This document shows, piece by piece, positions 57,111 through 64,000 of a stretch of DNA of 64,000 bases (the stretch's first letter is position 1; each line of letters opens with the position of its first letter). The DNA is from Ignelater luminosus. Lineage: Eukaryota > Arthropoda > Insecta > Coleoptera > Elateridae. The notes under the pieces are model-generated. The model ran no database searches, was not told where the DNA came from, and saw only the letters and a list, made by a program, of their open reading frames with translations. The stretch covers positions 82,082 through 146,081 of the forward strand of contig VTPC01090691.1 of NCBI GenBank assembly GCA_011009095.1, written 5' to 3'. The translations under genes were made by a program, and so were the position numbers.

Positions 57111-60100
57111 AAAGATGAAGCAGTAAAACAAAATAATGTCATTTTTTTCCAAAGAAAAATACTCTGATAGAATAGTTACACGTGAAAAGTCACTTTGTTT
57201 TACCAAAAAAAAAGGGAAATTATGCGCTTCAGACATTCTGTATCGGGAAAAATTATAAACCAACAGGTCGTGCAAAATATTATGAGAATTGTGGAAAAAG
57301 AGATGAACAGCTACAGTCAACGTAGCCAGAGTTAACTATAAATTTACAGTAAATCTAACTGAAATCTTATTGGAGAAAAACACAATCGTGACGACCTCAA
57401 TAAAAAGTTTAAAAAACAGATAACTTTGGCAACTCTTTTTCCACCTTAAGTTCTTCTTCTTTAGGATCGTAATAATTCATCAGTATCAAATCTGCTGGCA
57501 CGTAACTAGACTACAGGCTAACTGTGCATCCCAAAGCCAACTACATACTTATGATTAATACAATATAATTTTTTCCGAGTTTCGTTATTGGAAAAGAATA
57601 TTTTTTAGTGGAAAAGAAGGTTTTCTAGTGTGATCGGATTCATAGGATCTTAACTTTCAACTATACTATGTTATTTATTTTCAAACTTAAATTTTGTTTA
57701 GTTTTATAGGATAATTTTAATGTACATACCATCTTTGAATTAGTTAGTGAGTTTTAGTTTGAGTTCTAAGGTAACTTAAGATTATCGATGACTTCAGGAT
57801 TATTGCTAATATAAGTATCTGATCGCTTTTCTGTTTGAGAATCCCATAAATGTCGCTGTTGTGAATAGTAGGACCACCAGAAAATTTTTCAGAGAAACTA
57901 TTAAGATATCTGAATATTAATTGATCTGAAGATATATCCTAACAATCTTTACAATTCATTTTTATTTTATCTCAATAAAAATATCTTTGAAAAACGTACA
58001 ATAAAGAACGAAGAAGTTGTAGCTTCTAGAAAGAATGTTCAAAATTTTGATATGCTGTTAATAGTGTTAACTACAGTATTTTTAGATAACTCCCAGCCCC
58101 TCTTCCTCGCTTATTGAAGAAACCCAACACAATTCTTTACTGTTTTTCTTCTAATCGAGAACCTCCTACAAAGTAGCAAAAAACCGTCGAAAACACTCTT
58201 AATTATTAATGTAGAAATTATTGCTTATCAGTTATCACAAAGTATTGGCTTTCGTGTCTAAATGATTTATTGTTCAATTTCTTTCCAGTTTTCAATTAAA
58301 GCAACATTCTTAACAGTTACACTAAATTGATTTTGCTGACAAATCAATCTTTTAACAAGATGATTAAGTCTCTAGCATCCACTACTGTTTTGCAGAAGAA
58401 AAGTCATTGAAAAGCAAAGTTACCACACAAACTATATGCAGACCCTTTATGCGAACTTATATTCTTCAATCTAACCACCATCTATATGATTGTTTCTCTG
58501 ATCTCTGTTCGACCTTTTCACAACGAAGGGAATATCGATATATTTCGTCAAACTTTTCTTTCTTTTCTTTTTTGTGATATACAAACCATCCATTTATACT
58601 TTAAATATTATGGTTACTTTATTATAATTTAAGGCTTAACCTTATCTATTTGGTTCTTTGTCACTTAGAATTTCACTAGATGTTCAAAAGCCTGTCTTAG
58701 TGTTCTTGTTTGTAGTATACAAACAAATACAAAGAACTTTCAAAACTCAAGTTGTCTGTGATCGTTACAACCACAGAACTATTTGTCTTTTCCCCTGGAG
58801 TCGCAACATATCACTGTCCCATTTTTAGACTTTGTTACAGTATCTAACTAATATATGCAGAAAAGGAAGGTTCATTCCTCCCATTACCTTCTACTACACT
58901 AAAATTGATAAATTTGAGTTGAATGTTTTTTGTTTCACCTTTTAAAGCCTTAGTTATCTGTCATTTAATTCTCTTGGAGAATTCTGCAAAAGACCACTTC
59001 CATTGGTGCTTCCTCAGTTATCTCTCCCCAGACTGTTTTATTTTTGTATATCTGACAAATAGTCTTAGGACTGTCTTTAGAATCCATAAAAGGAAATTCC
59101 TATTAATAACACGGATTTTAAAGGATTGTAGTAGTAGTACTACATTTATCTGAACACGATTTTGAAACAAAGATTACGTCGGAAATAAATAAGTAAACTT
59201 AGAAAATCGATGCTTTAATTTGATAAAATGTTGTGTGTTGGAAACGGTTTCTTTACCAGCAAACTATTGGTTATGACTTTCTCGGTCTCACTAAAATACG
59301 TGATCTGTCAATTGCAAAATACGCAAACACATGAGGTCCACTACCTCCAGGAAAAACGAATTTTTCATCTCTTATTTAAATTTCTTGGTAAAAAGGTCGT
59401 AGTTTTCCGGTTGTCATTTCTAGCGAATTTTGTAGGTTTAGACACAGGGAATCTGTCTAAATTTCCAAATGTTTGATAGCTTGACACTTGACAAAGCTAA
59501 TCTCAGGCGTTAAGTCAGTAAGGCACAAATGGAAATTGGTGAAGGGAGATGTACACTGCATATCTGAAAGGCAAATGTCACAAACAGTTTAAGATGGTTT
59601 TAATTCAGAAGACACCGACACAGTTCCACCCTTTTTCCCCATCTTTGGACATAGTATATGGCATTTGTTCTCTTGAGAATTACATGGAACTCTTAGCTGA
59701 GAGATCTAAGTACGATATGCTACTATCGAAACCAGAACTGTCGTAGCTCTGCTTTGGAGTAAACATAGACGTGACCCCCTACGGCGATCACCTATAGGAG
59801 TAACTTCTGTTCAAGACTGACCATTTTAAAACAGCTGGTTAAATACGAAAATGTATCAGGCAGCGCTATTCAACGTGCTTTGTCTTCTACGCATCTTGAA
59901 AAAACTAAACATCAACGCTAGTCGGGCTGCGTGCTCCAGCACGTCGCCCAAGGCCGGCCTTCGATCTTCATTTACCTTCTTTAGAAAGCTAACAACAAAC
60001 GAATGTTGAGCAGTGCCATACTTATCTGATATGGGATAAGAGTCCACAAAAATCAAAATTGGGAGAAAAAACAGAAATAAATTTGAAATTTTAAAAAATG

Positions 60101-62029
60101 TATTGGATGATGAGACAGAATTCTTAATTAAAAACGAAATAAACCAAAGTAACCAGAAAAAACGAATTACAAAACCATAGGGTGACTATTAGCTTTAAAC
60201 AGAGTATTTTTAGACTAACTGGTTAGCCGAATTCGATCAGTTGCTATGCATATTGTAAATTAAAAAAAACATTTGGCACGCAAAGAACGAGACGTAAGGG
60301 TACGATAGAGCACCACCAGATCCAACAACAGGATCACTGAAAAAAGAATTACTACTGAAACACACCAATCACGTGAGTTCTCTTTTTACAAACAGCCTTA
60401 CCATCTACTTTTAAATATCAAAAATCAAAGGTAGTGCAAGTTAATCATACCCAACTCTGAATTACTTCACTATGACATTGACAAGTTTCTTGAGATTTTA
60501 TTCAATAACCAAAAGTCCTCATTTTCAAAGCTATATTGAATGAGAATCTATTTGAGTTCTTTTTTTGTTTGATTGGATAAAAGTATTTTTCTCTTGTGGC
60601 CTTTTTTGAATTTAAAAATTCTTCCATAACTTACGTCATTTTCTAAATTTTGTTTGGTTTAATCTGAATTGTGGCGGATGAATACTTCGTTTAAATTTTT
60701 ATTTAGATAATCTCCAGAATTCAGAATATTGAGTCCTAGAACACTACAGTATTCTGGTCCCGTATAGATTTTTGGGTTAATCTTCGATCAGAGACTTCCT
60801 GCTGTTTTTTTTTGTATTAAACGACGACTGCTCGCCACTGTAAGCAACTGAGATAGACAAAAGAAATCATCACGTTGATTTCTTCTTTGCAACGGCTAAT
60901 CCTAGTAGTGATGTTTCAGATGGAAATTTTTAAGTGGAAATAGACGTGACTTTCATCAGACGTAGAATTACATAGTTTGTACAAAATCATACATTAAACA
61001 TAACAATAAATAGCAAGAAAAAGTATCATATTGCAGGACACTAAAGGGAAGCATTGGTGTTCTATCCGATATTGCCGGACGTGATTCCGATTGTGATTCA
61101 GAGCGGAAAAACCAGTAGACGATAATGCGGAATTTGTCCCTTTTTTGTAGATAGTATGGCAATTATGATAGAAGAGAAATCTGAAAGCTACTGCAGTTTT
61201 GACGTAGAAATGACACTGAAAACGAAGATGAAGGTAAAAGCTGCACGACTGTTTAAGGTTTTACTTTTAGACAGTTGAAACAAATGTACAACTGCATTTT
61301 CAATAACTACGAAACTGCGTTTATACAGAATTAAACAGTGACGCCAACATATAAGTAATTTTAATAAAAAATATCTCGTCAGGACTGAATATGCAGTGTA
61401 ATTCAAAAGAAATTAAAGAATATGCGGTCAGGGGCAGTTGATACTAAGCATTTTGAGTGAAATATGTGCAGAATTTGTATCTAGCCATATTAGAAGAATT
61501 TTTAGTCATGGGTTCTGCATCGTTTCTAGAAGGAAGTAAAAGAATAGTCTAGAGGTAATTTGCACAAACAGGCATAAGATACAAGATTTGAACAAAATTC
61601 CGGCAGTGGATAGAGGAAAAGCTACTAAATCCTAAATGGAATTATAACATTCAAAAAATACAAAAAACAGCAAAATTTATAATTTTCTTCCAGGCCTAAT
61701 ATCGTAAAACGGATAATACTGTCTATACTCCTGAAGGTTTACCACTAATTGAACTTTGGAATAATATCAATTTTACATCATAGTTTTTTCTTATTAGACA
61801 TATTAAGTCTTTCCATTTCAGTGTTTTAAGAACTTTACTAACGTATCATTTTTAATTGTTTTTGGTTCGTTGATGAGGTTTCTTCATGCACTGATTTATA
61901 GGTAGGCACTGCTGTATACTTTTCTTGCTTGACAGTAGAATGAAGAGGTCATAACGTTTGTAGCCTTAAGACCTACCAACGTATGTGCAATATTTGAGAT
62001 TATGTTTATAATCAGAGTGTGTTGTAATT
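57111..62029. other. Long AT-rich region, no recognised gene
   Basis: 57111-57320 may still belong to the Tigger element. 59840-60060 has a small GC-richer patch (minus-strand frame 59856-60056, 66 codons, KKVNEDRRPALGDVLEHAAR) that I cannot assign. 60900-61700 contains short coding-like but broken text, with an acidic stretch (TENEDEG near 61220), which could be the degraded N-terminal part of the SDGC-family remnant that follows. Otherwise nothing recognised. Confidence 0.35.
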
Positions 62030-63070
62030 AGTAAAATAATGCATCTTGATTCAGGTTCGATGGAAAACTTTAGAATTTATCTTCAGTTGTTTCTGCACAT
62101 CCTAGTGCAAATAGCACAGGCGCAACCAAGAAATTTGTTCCTGTCTTACAAGAGGATTATTACAAACAGTATCAATCTATTCCTTCTCAAACAGGAAGAA
62201 TTCGCCAAGAATTGCCAAAAAAAATTATTTATTGTCCTATTTCTGAATAAAGACATGCAATTGCAGCAACTGAGGATTTCGATGCCAAAAAGACTTCCGT
62301 GTCCAAAACATCATGCATCGATAATACAAGCTACTTACTAAGTCATAATTCTTCTTCATTTGAATGTGAGGAACAAACCGTTTAGAAAAGTGAAACTATA
62401 ACCAGAAGAGTTTCTTTGTTAACTGAACCAAAAGGTCCGGGCTTAAAGGCAGAAAATAATGAGAATGTAGAAGCAAAGGAAGTACAGACAACTAAAAAAA
62501 AAAAACAGAAAGGTTATTTCAACTAAATGGACCAAAAATATTTGTAAGAACAATAGGCAACGATAGGAAAATAGATTCAGACAGATCACGAGAATTGTCG
62601 ACTGTTCGCGTTGTTCAAGAAAATGTACTACGTTTTTCAGTAAAGAGAACAGAAAAAGCATATTTGAATCGTTTTAGGCATTTGGGAATACCGATAAACA
62701 GCGAATGTATATAAGTTTCCTAGTGACGCAAGCAGAGAATCTGAGACGATCAAAAACATTCTTTTTAGAGACTCTGAGCGTTTCAGAAACTTTGACCTTA
62801 ACTTGGTGCAAAAAGACTTAATACGTGGATGTAAAGCTTCCTGAAATAAAAGGCCTGAAGCTGCAAAGGAGTTTATAATGCAGCACATATTTAAGTTCAT
62901 TTCCTACTGTTTCAAGTTACTACTGCAGAAAAGACACAAGTAAAAATTACTTGTCTCCTAACTTAAATGTTCAAATTATATATGACTTGTATCTCCAGAA
63001 ATGAAAGAAAGGCGATTTTAAAACGGAAGAAATTTGGTAATATATTTAAATGAAATTTTTCTACACATTA
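62030..63070 (+). pseudogene. Second SDGC-family remnant, N-terminal to middle part
   Basis: Broken plus-strand coding sequence. After low-complexity text (KKFVPVLQEDYYKQYQSI, KKKKQKGYF), it reads DCSRCSRKCTTFFSKENRKS, IFESF, NTDKQRMYISFLV, FLETLSVSETLTLTW, RPEAAKEFIMQHI and then, in another frame, SFPTVSSYYCRKDTSKNYLS with PNLNVQIIYDLYLQK. This is the Cys-rich and middle section of the arthropod protein family whose end (SDGC..QNRN) is seen at 12849-14180. The C-terminal half is absent. At least several stops and frame changes make it non-functional. The role is unknown; because the family is multi-copy and often decayed, I infer mobile-element origin. Confidence 0.65.
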
Positions 63071-63144
63071 TTTGAGTTATAAATTAATAAATACATAAGA
63101 AGGTTTTATCTTTGTTTTAACTTATAATTTTCAAATGTATGTCA

Positions 63145-63540
63145 TTAATCAAAAAGCCGCATAAACGTAACGTATGTTAAACTTTTTATAGACCATTGGA
63201 CGATCTTTTTTGAAAATAAAAATCTAAGCAATGTTGTCGGAGATCTGAAATTATATTTATCAAAGAACTTTTCCCTAATTTTGAAAGAAACAGCCGTAAT
63301 TTTAAGTAAAATAGAGTAATGAAAAGCTTTTTCAGCCAATAGCTCAGAAATGAATTTTTGTAGGTACGTTTGTTTTGCTCTAAGCCCTGGAATAGTCTTA
63401 TCAACACCGACAGGGTATTGTAGTTCTCGCGGCGACATATCACCAACGAATAACCTACCTTTTGTAAAATTACATTTAAGACAGGCACATCCAGTAAAGA
63501 TTTCATTCAAATAATGAATAAACAAACCATTTTCTGACAT
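63145..63540 (-). other. Unrecognised 131-codon open frame
   Basis: Minus-strand frame containing CACLKCNF and SPRELQYPVGVDKTIPGLRA. It is among the longest unassigned frames in the window and directly follows the SDGC-family remnant on the opposite strand. No motif I know. It could be part of another element or chance. Confidence 0.2.
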
Positions 63541-63739
63541 GGTATGTTCTTGACATATGCAAGAGCTTCCTGAGAGTTAGAGATTAGTTCCAGTTCTCGT
63601 ACTGGTTGTTACAAAAGTAACATTCATAATCATCTCAATAAACGTACTGGGCCAAGCAAGTATTTCATTCCACCTCTCAGTGACCACACTACCTCAACTT
63701 ATAACGGCACATTTTGGTGGAGGCGCCAACTATCCTGAT

Positions 63740-64000
63740 TATTTTAGAGAATCTTTAACATTATTTATGAAGTTTATCTTCTCAGTCTCCTTTTAACCCT
63801 CTTCTTCCCATCACCTCATTCACTTCATCCCACCAGGATATCCGGGGTTTGCCTCTCTCTTCCTTCTTCCTTTTGGGCCCCAGTCCGTTGTTTTCTGTAT
63901 CCATCTGCTGTTGCTACTCCTTCTTACATGTCCGTACCATTTTAGTTGTTTTCTTCGATGTAGTTTATGGTGTTCTTCTTTATTTCCATTCTGTTTTTTA
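63740..64000 (-). mobile_element. LINE 3' end running off the window
   Basis: Read on the minus strand from the right edge: NRMEIKKNTIN, KWYGHVRRSSNSRWIQKTT, DWGPKGRRKR, then in another frame a RISWWDEVNEVMGRRGLK-like stretch. This is the C-terminal tail shared by many insect LINE polyproteins (WYGHV, basic GRRKRG block, W.DEV). At least one frameshift. The reverse transcriptase must lie beyond 64000. The 3' end is near 63720-63740; no clear tail. The interval 63541-63739 shows nothing recognisable. Confidence 0.75.

Overview
The window looks like arthropod, most probably insect, nuclear DNA. It is strongly AT-rich, has no bacterial gene layout, and is crowded with mobile-element families typical of insect genomes: DD41D mariner-like, Tigger/pogo, Jockey and other non-LTR retrotransposons, Penelope-like and Gypsy-like elements. 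I could not recognise a single exon of a conventional host gene on either strand. The window reads as an intergenic, intronic or heterochromatic graveyard of transposable elements. No rRNA, CRISPR array or intact tRNA was seen.

Layout: 1.3-3.3 kb holds a nearly intact DD41D mariner with about 292-bp terminal inverted repeats, and 20.2-22.2 kb a second, more decayed copy in the same orientation. A Jockey-like LINE remnant (3.7-4.8 kb) is followed by a 9-bp-period repeat with a decayed collagen-like Gly-X-Y reading. At 9.8-11.8 kb a LINE lies in two opposite-facing halves, the signature of 5' inversion by twin priming, and abuts a second truncated LINE (11.8-12.6 kb). 12.6-14.4 kb carries a decayed gene with a 'SDGC..QNRN' motif, flanked by subterminal repeats. 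Two minisatellites follow at 15.6-15.9 kb, one built on TTAGG-like 12-mers. LINE remnants fill 23.2-27.5 kb.

From 27.5 to 39.4 kb only a tRNA-Val-like SINE head and a small 24-bp repeat stand out. A Gypsy-like reverse-transcriptase fossil (39.4-39.9 kb) is followed by a GC-rich 1.19-kb insertion with a 12-bp target-site duplication. At 43.3-45.5 kb a LINE is bounded by a pair of direct repeats of more than 300 bp. At 49.7 kb there are two tandem hairpins whose stems differ by compensatory changes. A solo LTR (53.1 kb) precedes a Tigger element split by a Penelope-like element (53.7-57.1 kb). A second member of the SDGC-type family lies at 62.0-63.1 kb, and the 3' end of another LINE runs off the right edge.

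Nothing here forms an operon or pathway. The biology is mobile-element insertion, nesting, inversion and decay. The best candidates for something poorly described are the compensatory hairpin pair, the SDGC/QNRN family with its terminal repeats, the GC-rich insertion, and the unusually long repeats around the 43.6-45.2 kb LINE. All family names rest on motifs read by eye, without database searches.
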